From assembly GCF_011082725.1 (NCBI RefSeq), contig NZ_CP049715.1:558001-622000 (forward strand): a stretch of 64,000 nt of DNA, in the 5' to 3' direction. Position 1 is the first letter of the stretch, and the number at the start of each line of letters is the position of its first letter. The position numbers and the translations under genes were made by a program. The DNA is from Apibacter sp. B3706. Its GTDB lineage: Bacteria; Bacteroidota; Bacteroidia; Flavobacteriales; Weeksellaceae. Shown here piece by piece: positions 1 to 7,299 of this stretch. Below the pieces are notes generated by a model. The model saw only the letters and a program-made list of their open reading frames with translations. It was not told where the DNA came from and searched no databases.

Positions 1-132
1 CAATCACCAAATTTAGGCAAATATAAATAAATATTTTTAGGGCATCCTTATAGATTATTTGGGTAGTACTAATAATTCTAAAAAAAGATTAATTTTTTAA
101 ACGAACAATAGTAAGTTGAATTAAAAAATCAT

Positions 133-140
133 TAGATTTG
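133..140 (+). promoter_or_regulatory. -7 promoter element of the MerR gene
   Basis: TAGATTTG matches the Bacteroidota -7 consensus TAnnTTTG. It ends only four bases before the ATG at 145, so the transcript would be leaderless or nearly so. No convincing -33 TTTG is seen at the usual distance. Confidence 0.5.
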
Positions 141-144
141 AATA

Positions 145-477
145 ATGAACGTACAACTTCCTGAAAAATTATATTATTCTATAGGCGAAGTAGCACAGGC
201 TTTTAATGTTAATACTTCACTTATAAGGTTTTGGGAAAAAGAATTTGATAGTATTTCACCCAAAAAGAATAAAAAAGGTGACCGTTTTTTTACCCCAAAA
301 GATATTGAAAATTTTAAAATAATTTTTCATTTAGTAAAAGAAAAAGGATATACCTTAGAAGGAGCAAAAGTTGTTTTACAATCACAAAAAAATTTATCCA
401 AAAAAGTTGAAATCATTGCTCGTTTAGAGTTAGTGAAGGCAGAATTAATTAAGTTAAAAGAATTATTAGACGAATAA
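145..477 (+). CDS. MerR family transcriptional regulator
   Basis: This 110-residue protein has an N-terminal MerR-type winged helix. The segment YYSIGEVAQAFNVNTSLIRFW at residues 10-30 is the usual helix-turn-helix opening, and a coiled-coil-like helix follows from about residue 80. There is no C-terminal ligand-binding domain, so the length fits the small MerR-like proteins common in flavobacteria. It is expected to bind DNA as a dimer in the cytoplasm; the target and inducer are unknown. The gene is followed after 19 bases by a small acidic protein and then a terminator, so the two probably form one transcript. A -7 element lies four bases before the ATG. Family assignment is firm; function is not. 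Confidence 0.85.
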   Translation: MNVQLPEKLYYSIGEVAQAFNVNTSLIRFWEKEFDSISPKKNKKGDRFFTPKDIENFKIIFHLVKEKGYTLEGAKVVLQSQKNLSKKVEIIARLELVKAELIKLKELLDE

Positions 478-496
478 AAATTTAAATAAAGACAAT

Positions 497-733
497 ATGA
501 AATTACCTAAGTTTTTAATGGCAGACAATTCAGATTTTCCTGAAGATTTATTTGTTGTGCATACAGAGTATCCTAGATTTATATTAAATGTAGAAGAAGA
601 GGAGGTTGAATGGTTTGATGATTTGGAAGGAGAAGAGGAAGAGGTTGCTAATGAAGTAAATTCATTGATTCAACAAGCATTCGATTTTTGCGATGCTGAA
701 ATCGAAAAATACGAAGATGATGAAGAGGAGTAA
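497..733 (+). CDS. Small acidic conserved hypothetical protein
   Basis: A 78-residue protein extremely rich in Glu and Asp, especially at residues 34-48 (EEEEVEWFDDLEGEE) and at the C-terminal end (EKYEDDEEE). It has no signal peptide or membrane segment. I recognise it as the kind of small acidic protein that follows MerR-like genes in flavobacteria, but I know of no assigned function. It lies 19 bases after the MerR gene and directly before an intrinsic terminator, so it is the last gene of a two-gene transcript. The start at 497 gives the natural opening MKLPKFLM. Confidence 0.75.
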   Translation: MKLPKFLMADNSDFPEDLFVVHTEYPRFILNVEEEEVEWFDDLEGEEEEVANEVNSLIQQAFDFCDAEIEKYEDDEEE

Positions 734-768
734 TGACTTCTTAGATTAATTTATGATATTAAAAAAAG

Positions 769-797
769 TAAGCAGTAAATCACTGCTTATTTTTTTT
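769..797 (+). terminator. Intrinsic terminator of the MerR operon
   Basis: An 8-bp stem TAAGCAGT / ACTGCTTA with a five-base loop is followed by eight T residues. It stands 36 bases after the small acidic gene. Confidence 0.9.
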
Positions 798-832
798 GCT
801 CTTTGATTTGATTAATTTAATAAATGATATTT

Positions 833-1858
833 TTAATCATCAACAACACACCCCTGAATCCTATATTGATTTTTAAATTTTTCTGACCATTTTTTCCATT
901 CTTCCGGTTTTATTTTTTGGTTATTTTCAATTTTCAAAAATGATAGGATGTAATCTTCTGAGAAATCCTTAGGAAAATTTTGCATGGGATCAAATGCATC
1001 ATTATACCATTTTTCATTAATTAAATAATTAAGTTGATTAACATCAAAATCAAATCCATAATTATGATAGGAATTGGTAGCAGAAGAATTAAACGTAGTT
1101 TTCATAACTTCATGATTTAATTGAGCGATCATGTTTTTGTGTTTATGCTTTCTAAAATACAGGGTAGCATTGTATAATTGTTTTTTTTCATCAACTTTTC
1201 CATTAATATTTTCCCAAGTTTTAAGCCAAAATTCTTTTTTATGAACACCCATAAGTATTGAAATTAATATCCAATATTTAGTTTTAGTAGTGTTAGATAC
1301 CAAACCCAATTTATATAAAATACTAAAAAACTTATATTTATTATAAAAAAAACATTTCAGAATGAAAGGAGGAGCAGTAAAAAGATCCGGATAAATGGAA
1401 ATTATATCGGAATTGATTTTATCATGTTTAAACTGATCAACAAAATTTTTATTTCCCGACCAACCTAATTTGAGTAAGGATATATTTTCTTTTTCCATTA
1501 CTTCATTGATTTCATTCACATTAATTTTTCTCGTAAACCAAACATCATCTTCCGTTATAATGAAATAATCTGAAGCTTCTTTTACTGAATTGACCCAAAG
1601 TTGAGTAGGAATTTTAAAGCCATTAATATCTTTTCCTGACTTTAAATTATCTTTAATTGCTTCTTCCTTTTCTATATAATTTTCAGATTTTATAATTTTA
1701 ATGGACGGGTATTTTAATTTAATTTTATTTAGATATTTTTCAGGAGTTCCATCATCTAATACTTTAACTGAATAAGTACCCACTACATATTTTTGGATAC
1801 TGGCTAAGCATCTGTCCAAATAAAAGGGGCGGTTAAAAGATTTAATTAAAATATCCAT
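833..1858 (-). CDS. Glycosyltransferase-like protein (GT-A fold)
   Basis: The 341-residue protein opens with MDILIKSFNRPFYLDRCLAS, the usual start of a GT-A nucleotide-sugar transferase. It carries VLDDGTP near residue 35 and an EDDVW motif near residue 103 in the position of the metal-binding DxD. The remainder does not resemble canonical GT2 enzymes and may be a specialised acceptor domain. No membrane segment is evident, so it should act on the cytoplasmic side, probably in surface glycan synthesis. It starts three bases after the end of the upstream glycosyltransferase, so both are one operon. The substrate cannot be inferred. Confidence 0.7.
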   Translation of the reverse strand: MDILIKSFNRPFYLDRCLASIQKYVVGTYSVKVLDDGTPEKYLNKIKLKYPSIKIIKSENYIEKEEAIKDNLKSGKDINGFKIPTQLWVNSVKEASDYFIITEDDVWFTRKINVNEINEVMEKENISLLKLGWSGNKNFVDQFKHDKINSDIISIYPDLFTAPPFILKCFFYNKYKFFSILYKLGLVSNTTKTKYWILISILMGVHKKEFWLKTWENINGKVDEKKQLYNATLYFRKHKHKNMIAQLNHEVMKTTFNSSATNSYHNYGFDFDVNQLNYLINEKWYNDAFDPMQNFPKDFSEDYILSFLKIENNQKIKPEEWKKWSEKFKNQYRIQGCVVDD

Positions 1859-1861
1859 AGT

Positions 1862-2815
1862 TTAAAGTTTGGAATAAATTTTACAAATGAGATTAAAAGT
1901 ATTTTTATTTAGGGAAGATAAAGAATAAAGTAAATAATCTAAAGATATAGGATAATACTTACGATATTTTTTTACTAAAAATTTTAATTGGTTTGCATCT
2001 TTTCTGTAAAAACAAATTTTCATGGCATATAACAAATCTTTTTTATTAATTGGGCAATGAATATCTTCTATATTAATAAATGATTGTGGATTAAACGCAT
2101 CATAACTGTCTTTACCAATACTGAGCCTTTCTTTATAAAATTCACGGGCTTTATTGATAAACAACCATTGCACTAGTCTGTTTTTGGTTTTTGAAAGTGA
2201 ATGGTTGGTTTGTCTGTATGATATTAAGATATCAGGTAGATTTACAATTTTTTTACCTTCTGAAAATAACCGTAAGATGAGATCATAGTCTTCCGAATAA
2301 ATCATTTTTTCTCGATAAAAAACTTTTTCGTTTCTAAATAGTATAGAAGAATGATAGAATAAATTGTTTTTGAGGATATTTCTTTTTAATTCATGATAAT
2401 CGGTTAAAGCTATAAAATTATTACAAATAGTATTGTTTTCATCAATTATATGAGCACTGCTTCCTATTAAAAATACATTCGGATTATTCTCCAGAAATTC
2501 AACTTGTTTTTCCAATCGATTGGGTAATGCAAGATCATCAGCATCTAATATGGCCAAATATTTACCTTTAGCATTTTCAATTCCGATATTACGAGATTTT
2601 ATAACAAATAAGTTTTTATCATTGTTAATAAGCTTGATTCGGGAATCTCTTTTACAAAATTGTTCTACAATTGATTGAGTTCTATCGGATGAGCCATCAT
2701 TAATAACCAGCAATTCAAAATTAGCATATGTTTGATTGATTACCGATTCAATTGATGCAGATATATGTTTTTCTGCATTGTATGCAGCCATAATAACCGA
2801 TACCAAGGGAGTCAT
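1862..2815 (-). CDS. Family 2 glycosyltransferase
   Basis: A GT2 enzyme of 317 residues from the start I chose at 2815 (MTPLVSVIMAAYNAEKHISA). It shows the GT-A sequence VINDGSSDRT and the metal-binding LDADD. A longer frame reaches back to 3010, but its extra 65 residues are hydrophobic low-complexity sequence unlike the family. A -7 promoter element at 2834-2841 also lies inside that extension, so the shorter start is preferred. It should transfer an activated sugar in the cytoplasm onto a lipid-linked or protein glycan; donor and acceptor are unknown. The next glycosyltransferase gene follows after three bases. Confidence 0.85.
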   Translation of the reverse strand: MTPLVSVIMAAYNAEKHISASIESVINQTYANFELLVINDGSSDRTQSIVEQFCKRDSRIKLINNDKNLFVIKSRNIGIENAKGKYLAILDADDLALPNRLEKQVEFLENNPNVFLIGSSAHIIDENNTICNNFIALTDYHELKRNILKNNLFYHSSILFRNEKVFYREKMIYSEDYDLILRLFSEGKKIVNLPDILISYRQTNHSLSKTKNRLVQWLFINKAREFYKERLSIGKDSYDAFNPQSFINIEDIHCPINKKDLLYAMKICFYRKDANQLKFLVKKYRKYYPISLDYLLYSLSSLNKNTFNLICKIYSKL

Positions 2816-2833
2816 AAGTAAGATATATAAATA

Positions 2834-2841
2834 CAAAAGTA
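2834..2841 (-). promoter_or_regulatory. -7 promoter element for the glycosyltransferase pair
   Basis: On the minus strand this reads TACTTTTG, matching TAnnTTTG, about 18 bases before the chosen start codon at 2815. No clear -33 TTTG is present. Confidence 0.4.
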
Positions 2842-3251
2842 AAATATTTTTAATTAAACCGTGTATATCAGCTTTTTTTAAGATAAAAAATTTTAGAAAG
2901 TGAGTCTTACGTAAACTTATAGGTATCCGCAACGAAAAATGTATAGGAGTAATTAAAAATATAAATAAAATTCTATTAAGATATTTATAATTAATTTGAG
3001 TTAAATTCAAAGAAAATTTTTAATTTAGCAAAAAATTTAGGGCGTTCATATATAGTAGAGATTCTGATAATTAAAGCTCAGGTTTTTATAACAGTATGTA
3101 GAGCACCTGAATATAACTTTTTTAGTTTAGTGTTTTAATTAATTCAGAAAAAAATAAATAGATCATGGTACAAATTCTTTTTAAGATGGTGTTAGTTATT
3201 ATGGATTACATAATGTCAATGTTAAGTTAATTAGAAAATTATATACATGTG
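2842..3251. other. AT-rich intergenic region with one short ORF
   Basis: No family-like gene is visible. A plus-strand frame at 3165-3230 would encode 21 mostly hydrophobic residues (MVQILFKMVLVIMDY, then IMSMLS) and is followed by a strong terminator. No ribosome-binding site or consensus promoter supports it clearly. Confidence 0.4.
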
Positions 3252-3287
3252 AAAAGTTCAGTTAATGTAAATTAACTGAACTTTTTA
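3252..3287 (+). terminator. Strong intrinsic terminator ahead of the acyltransferase gene
   Basis: A perfect 15-bp stem starting AAAAGTTCAG, with a GTAA loop, is followed by a T-rich tail. There is no plus-strand gene close upstream, so it must end a short unannotated transcript or attenuate the acyltransferase gene starting at 3313. Confidence 0.8.
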
Positions 3288-3312
3288 ATTATTTTTAATA
3301 AGTAATCAAATT

Positions 3313-3873
3313 ATGAAAAAATTACTAGGAAGGTTAATGCTGTTCGTTATGGGATGGAGATTTAAAAATGAAGTATCTGTTAATGAATTAAGAAAATGCG
3401 TATTAATTTGTGCTCCCCATACCTCTAATTGGGATTTATATTATTGTTTAGCCAGTTTTTGGTGTTTAAAAATTCCTTATAAAGTAATGATTAAAGACGC
3501 TTATACCAAACCTTGGTATGGATTCTTTTTCAAAGCACTCGGATGTTTAGGAGTCGATCGAAGTCAATGGAATAATTTGGTTCAATATTCATCGAAACTA
3601 ATTAAAAATTCCGATTCGATGGCTTTAATAAATACTCCGGAAGCCACTCGCTCCCGTGCCTTACAATGGAAAAAAGGTTTTTACTATATAGCTAAGCAAG
3701 CGAATGTTCCTATAGCTCTAGCCTATGCCGATTATAAAAATAAAGTAACCGGTGTTTCCAAATTAATTTATATTGGCGATCAAACGATTGAAGAGATATT
3801 TGATCAAATAGAAGACTTTTATAAACCGGAAATGGCTAAATTTCCCGAAAACTATAATCCTAAAATTTATTAA
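3313..3873 (+). CDS. 1-acyl-glycerol-3-phosphate acyltransferase-like protein (PlsC family)
   Basis: A 186-residue acyltransferase. The catalytic HX4D motif is seen as HTSNWD near residue 36, and the second block reads NTPEATRSR near residue 108, where most PlsC proteins have PEGTRS. It lacks the N-terminal membrane segments of full PlsC and resembles the short cytoplasmic or peripheral lysophospholipid acyltransferases of Bacteroidota. The likely role is acylation of a lysophospholipid or another lipid acceptor; the acceptor is not known. It stands alone between a strong terminator-like hairpin 26 bases upstream and a pseudogene downstream. Confidence 0.8.
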   Translation: MKKLLGRLMLFVMGWRFKNEVSVNELRKCVLICAPHTSNWDLYYCLASFWCLKIPYKVMIKDAYTKPWYGFFFKALGCLGVDRSQWNNLVQYSSKLIKNSDSMALINTPEATRSRALQWKKGFYYIAKQANVPIALAYADYKNKVTGVSKLIYIGDQTIEEIFDQIEDFYKPEMAKFPENYNPKIY

Positions 3874-3901
3874 ATTAGATTATCTAAATTCTTAGGTATA
3901 A

Positions 3902-4250
3902 AAATATTTTTTGACTTCTAATATTGCTGAGACGATCGAGCAACTTTCAGATTTTATTTGTAAAATCAGAATTCCGACAAGAATATTCTGTTTATAACTA
4001 TTGCCTATAATTTTGATTAATATATAACATATATCGACGTTAGGGATGATCGTAATAAGACTCATGATCTGGATTTGCACCGTATTAAACGTCATTGATT
4101 TCAATGTCCTTCCGCATTATATAGAAGAACATTTTACTGATTCTGCTCAGCAAATCTATTTGATGTATAAAAAAAATAACTTAAATTTAGCTTCCATCAA
4201 TAATTAACAGAGCATAATTGTTGATAGCAATGGGTTATATGATTGTCTGA
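3902..4250 (+). pseudogene. Decayed peptidase E-like (family S51) gene
   Basis: Pieces of a peptidase S51 / type 1 glutamine amidotransferase-like protein can be read in order. LTSNIAETIEQLSDFICK lies at 3911-3964. DKNILFITIAYNFD lies at 3976-4017 in another frame. LNVIDFNVLPHY lies at 4085-4120, back in the first frame. After a stop, QSIIVDSNG runs from 4207. These correspond to the family's N-terminus, the strand FIPTAS, the NFxxLPHY segment and the strand AIIVxGN. The intact gene is about 600 bases; here the middle with the catalytic serine is missing, the start codon is lost and there are frameshifts and stops. The assignment comes from recalled family sequence. Confidence 0.6.
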
Positions 4251-4285
4251 ACGATAGATTCAAACAATATATAAAATATATAAAT

Positions 4286-4984
4286 TTAATTACACGTTTG
4301 ATCTTGAGGGCAAACTTTATACAATTCAAAATTTAAAATGAATGTAGCATCTTTACTGTTTATATAATTGGATTCTCTACCGTATGCCAATCGAGAAGGC
4401 ACGATAATTAAACCTTGTAATACGTGGTAAAGGTCATTTTTAGATTTATTAGTTGGCTTGAAATTCTTTAAACCGTCAACAATACCTTTAATTACATAAT
4501 AGTTTTCACTTTGAATTGTATCGTTTTTGGGCTTTTTATAAAAGAAAGGGTCTTCTTGTGCAACCCCTGAATTATCAATTGTGCTTGATGAAGTATTCAA
4601 GGTTGAATATCCATTACCTCCTTCAGTTGCAACAAAATATTTTAATGAATAATGAATAAGTATATTGCTTTTACCGTCAGCTATATTGGAGGTGTTTATA
4701 CCCTGATCTGCCTTCGGATTTTTAACTACCCAGTACCCTAAAGGAGATTTTATTGCATTTTTGCTCAAAGGCTCTTTATCAGTTGGAGTAACCGTATCAG
4801 AAAATTTGGTTACTTTCCCAAGATCATCGAAATAATAGTTATTTAAAAAATTAACAATAGCCATATCATCTGCTGTATTTTGCTCATCAACGGATAAGGT
4901 TGAGGCGTTATTATCATCGCTACCACACGAAACAAAAAATAAAAGTGAAAATATACAGGCGGCTAAAAGGGATTTTTTAATCAT
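4286..4984 (-). CDS. FKBP-type peptidyl-prolyl isomerase lipoprotein
   Basis: The start at 4984 gives MIKKSLLAACIFSLLFFVSCGS, a typical lipoprotein signal with its cysteine at residue 20. A longer frame from 5053 adds 23 residues ahead of this signal and is rejected. The 232-residue protein ends in an FKBP-like region: GLIIVPSRLAYGRE followed by the closing strand ATFILNFELYKV. It is likely exported and anchored by lipid at the inner or outer membrane, where it would assist folding of envelope proteins. The proline isomerase core looks divergent, so catalytic activity is not assured. It is divergent from the S4 protein gene, with 72 bases between the starts. Confidence 0.8.
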   Translation of the reverse strand: MIKKSLLAACIFSLLFFVSCGSDDNNASTLSVDEQNTADDMAIVNFLNNYYFDDLGKVTKFSDTVTPTDKEPLSKNAIKSPLGYWVVKNPKADQGINTSNIADGKSNILIHYSLKYFVATEGGNGYSTLNTSSSTIDNSGVAQEDPFFYKKPKNDTIQSENYYVIKGIVDGLKNFKPTNKSKNDLYHVLQGLIIVPSRLAYGRESNYINSKDATFILNFELYKVCPQDQTCN

Positions 4985-5056
4985 GTAAATAAAATATGTT
5001 AATTTAGTTGCTAATTTACGATTAAATTTAATTTTAAAGACCAATTTTTTCAATCA

Positions 5057-5434
5057 ATGAGAATAGATAAATTTTTATGGTGTGTGCGTTTTTATAAAAC
5101 GCGGGCAATTGCTACCGAAGAATGCAAGAAAAACCGTGTATTTTTAGATGATGCTCCCTTGAAGCCTTCAAAAGAAATATTAGTTGGTGAAACGTATAAA
5201 ATTAGAAAAAATCAGATTGACTATACGATCCAAGTTATACAAATTCCTCCCAATCGGGTAGGGGCAAAATTGGTTCCTTTATATATAAAAGACCTGACAG
5301 ATCCTGAGCAGATTGAAATGATGAAATCAAGAACACAAACGCAAAACTATTACAGGCAAAAAGGATTAGGCAGGCCCACCAAAAAGGATAGGAGAGAATT
5401 AGACGATTATACTCTGGAATGGGAAGATGAATAA
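5057..5434 (+). CDS. S4-domain RNA-binding protein (Hsp15-like)
   Basis: A 125-residue protein whose N-terminus MRIDKFLWCVRFYKTRAIAT is the S4 RNA-binding domain of the Hsp15/HslR group. The continuation (VFLDDAPLKPSKEI) completes the fold near residues 30-50. A basic C-terminal tail follows, with LGRPTKKDRR at residues 105-114. E. coli Hsp15 rescues stalled 50S subunits carrying nascent chains; a similar cytoplasmic role is plausible here but not shown. The gene is divergent from the FKBP lipoprotein and converges with aroK, with 13 bases between the stop codons. Confidence 0.88.
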   Translation: MRIDKFLWCVRFYKTRAIATEECKKNRVFLDDAPLKPSKEILVGETYKIRKNQIDYTIQVIQIPPNRVGAKLVPLYIKDLTDPEQIEMMKSRTQTQNYYRQKGLGRPTKKDRRELDDYTLEWEDE

Positions 5435-5447
5435 ATACACTAAATGT

Positions 5448-5966
5448 TTAATTAGTATTTTTTAGAACGGCTATAATTTCATTGCTTATTTCTTCCGGAG
5501 TTTTTTGGTTAACCGCTATCTTATAAGCAGCCGACTCATAAAATGTTGAACGTTCAAATAAATGCTTGGCAATAAATTCCGGTAAAGATTTTTCTTCTAA
5601 ATGCGCAATAAGAGGGCGGTGTTCTTTTTCATTACTTAACCTTTTTGCTAATTCCGAAGCATTCATTTTTAAATAGAACGAGAAGCTTTTTTCTTTAATT
5701 TTATCCATGTTACGATGATAAATAGGAGTACCTCCTCCTAAACTCAACACTATATTGTCACCGTTCAATAATTCATTCAGATAAAAATTTTCTTTTTTAC
5801 GAAAATAAATTTCTCCATGGATTGAAAAAATTTCTTGAATAGACTTATTTTCTTGAGTTGAAATATACTCATCTAAATCAATAAAAGTTATGTTGAGAGA
5901 TTTCGCAAGATATTTGCCAACAGTAGATTTCCCACTTCCCATATAACCCAATAAAGAAATAACCAT
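5448..5966 (-). CDS. aroK: Shikimate kinase
   Basis: This enzyme phosphorylates shikimate with ATP to shikimate 3-phosphate in the chorismate and aromatic amino acid pathway. From the start at 5966 the protein is 172 residues, MVISLLGYMGSGKSTVGKYL, with the P-loop GSGKST at residues 10-15. The shikimate-binding DLDEYI lies near residue 34, FRKKE near residue 57, and SLGGGTP near residue 77. The length matches the family. A frame reaching 6023 adds 19 unrelated residues that run into the promoter region and is rejected. It converges with the S4 protein gene and is divergent from the tRNA cluster. Confidence 0.95.
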   Translation of the reverse strand: MVISLLGYMGSGKSTVGKYLAKSLNITFIDLDEYISTQENKSIQEIFSIHGEIYFRKKENFYLNELLNGDNIVLSLGGGTPIYHRNMDKIKEKSFSFYLKMNASELAKRLSNEKEHRPLIAHLEEKSLPEFIAKHLFERSTFYESAAYKIAVNQKTPEEISNEIIAVLKNTN

Positions 5967-6002
5967 ACGATCAGATTTTTTACAAATATCATATTTTTTT
6001 AC

Positions 6003-6010
6003 CAAATATA
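6003..6010 (-). promoter_or_regulatory. Probable -7 element of aroK
   Basis: On the minus strand this reads TATATTTG, about 37 bases before the aroK start. It forms a 12-bp palindrome CAAATATATTTG with the -33 element of the divergent tRNA promoter. No minus-strand -33 was found, so it is a candidate only. Confidence 0.4.
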
Positions 6011-6041
6011 TTTGCATACCCAAAAAAAGTCATTATATTTG
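6011..6041 (+). promoter_or_regulatory. Promoter of the tRNA-Lys cluster
   Basis: TTTG at 6011-6014 and TATATTTG at 6034-6041 are separated by 19 bases. This is a full match to the Bacteroidota -33/-7 promoter, about 40 bases before the first tRNA. Confidence 0.85.
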
Positions 6042-6080
6042 CACTCGCTAAACGAAAATGCTTAGCAAACACTAAATAAA

Positions 6081-6153
6081 GACCTGGTAGCTCAGTTGGT
6101 AGAGCACAACACTTTTAATGTTGGGGTCCTGGGTTCGAGCCCCAGCCAGGTCA
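6081..6153 (+). tRNA. tRNA-Lys(TTT), first copy
   Basis: A 73-base cloverleaf. The acceptor stem is GACCTGG / CCAGGTC with discriminator A. The anticodon loop CTTTTAA lies in the stem CAACA/TGTTG, and the T loop has GGTTCGAGC. CCA is not encoded. It is identical to the copy at 6193. Confidence 0.97.
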
Positions 6154-6192
6154 CAATCTATTCAAAGAATAGATTAAATATACATTTAGGGA

Positions 6193-6265
6193 GACCTGGT
6201 AGCTCAGTTGGTAGAGCACAACACTTTTAATGTTGGGGTCCTGGGTTCGAGCCCCAGCCAGGTCA
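6193..6265 (+). tRNA. tRNA-Lys(TTT), second copy
   Basis: Identical over all 73 bases to the tRNA at 6081, with anticodon TTT. It follows after a 39-base spacer and shares the upstream promoter. Confidence 0.97.
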
Positions 6266-6311
6266 CATTTTGAAAATTCGCGCTTGAGATTCTCAAGCTT
6301 TTCTTGTTTAT

Positions 6312-6384
6312 GACTCCGTAGCTCAGTTGGTAGAGCAATTGACTCTTAATCAATGGGTCGAGAGTTCGAGCCTCTCCGGGGTCA
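6312..6384 (+). tRNA. tRNA-Lys(CTT)
   Basis: The acceptor stem GACTCCG / CGGGGTC has one wobble pair. The anticodon loop CTCTTAA in the stem ATTGA/TCAAT gives anticodon CTT, which reads AAG. CCA is not encoded. It is the third gene of the lysine tRNA cluster. Confidence 0.93.
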
Positions 6385-6397
6385 CTTAAAAATCAAT

Positions 6398-6425
6398 GAG
6401 TTACAAATTTTTTGTAGCTCTTTTT
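6398..6425 (+). terminator. Terminator of the tRNA cluster
   Basis: A 10-bp stem GAGTTACAAA / TTTGTAGCTC with one T-G pair and a three-base loop is followed by five T residues, 13 bases after the last tRNA. Confidence 0.75.
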
Positions 6426-6640
6426 ATTTCACGTACGTAAACAAACTAGAAACAACAACAGAAAAAAAAAGTTCGACTTCAGTTCTAGTATTTATTTTAT
6501 TCATTTATACTATTTCAATATTTTTTTAAATTAACGGCTAATAAGTTATTAAAAATATTGTTGGAAGTTTTTGTGCAAAAATTTTTGTCTTACTATTATC
6601 TAAAAATTTAACTTTATATTGTAAAAATTTATTGTTTGAA

Positions 6641-7141
6641 TTATCTTCTGGTTTCTTGATCTAATAATTTAAGGAGGGTGGGAATTCTATAATTACCATG
6701 CATATTTTGAATACATTGAGAAGCTCCATTAAGTGAAATTCCGACAGAACTAATATATAAGGGCTTTTTACTTTCGCCTCTTGTTATTTCCTGAACAATA
6801 GACTTGCCGGTAGAAAAAGGATTTTTAGCTACCCCTATAATTGGAATTTTCTTTTCCAATGCATCAAATAAGTATTTACCCAAGCCCGGCCGATGGGTGT
6901 CATCTAAATATACGAAGCCGTCAACTATAATCTGACTCATATCTTTTAAATTTATTTGTTTCAATAACTCTAAAATACAAGGAAGCTCTCTTTTATAAAA
7001 CAATCCCGATTCATATTCAGATATTTCATAAATATAAGTAGTAATTAAGTCATTAGGAATGGGTTGATCCCAGTTTTTAAATAGTATACCAACAACTTTT
7101 GCTCGGTTCGGGTAGTAATAAACATCAATAGCAAGTTTCAT
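6641..7141 (-). CDS. Endonuclease V-like protein (deoxyinosine 3'-endonuclease)
   Basis: Endonuclease V nicks DNA one base 3' of deaminated adenine (inosine) to start repair. The 166-residue protein keeps the family order: AIDVYY with the first catalytic Asp at residue 6, LFYKRELP with the Glu near residue 52, and IIVDGFVYLDD with the second Asp near residue 74. IIGVAKNPF follows near residue 105. It is shorter than the roughly 220-residue E. coli enzyme and departs from the HPR consensus after VDG (DDTHRPGLG here), so it belongs to a divergent branch. It is a single gene, divergent from the leucine-rich-repeat gene downstream. Confidence 0.8.
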   Translation of the reverse strand: MKLAIDVYYYPNRAKVVGILFKNWDQPIPNDLITTYIYEISEYESGLFYKRELPCILELLKQINLKDMSQIIVDGFVYLDDTHRPGLGKYLFDALEKKIPIIGVAKNPFSTGKSIVQEITRGESKKPLYISSVGISLNGASQCIQNMHGNYRIPTLLKLLDQETRR

Positions 7142-7238
7142 TTTTATTTAATTTTAATTTATTCCAAAAGTGATAAATTTTTTTAATTGAAGATATAGGG
7201 TTAAATAATTAATAGGATAAACATTTATTTTTAAATAA

Positions 7239-7273
7239 TGTTAAAATAAAAATAAATATACTAAATTAGCATA
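7239..7273 (+). promoter_or_regulatory. Conserved promoter block of the first LRR gene
   Basis: GTTAAAATAAAAATAAATAT followed by a TAAATTAG -7-like element is nearly repeated upstream of the second LRR gene at 9183-9215. This conservation points to a shared promoter, although the element reads TAnnTTAG rather than TAnnTTTG. Confidence 0.5.
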
Positions 7274-7299
7274 ATTAATCTAAAATAATTAAAAATGTT

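Noticed and set aside
3892-4104. A 70-codon minus-strand reading frame
   Set aside because: It lies opposite the decayed peptidase E-like gene, whose plus-strand fragments explain the DNA better, and it resembles no family.
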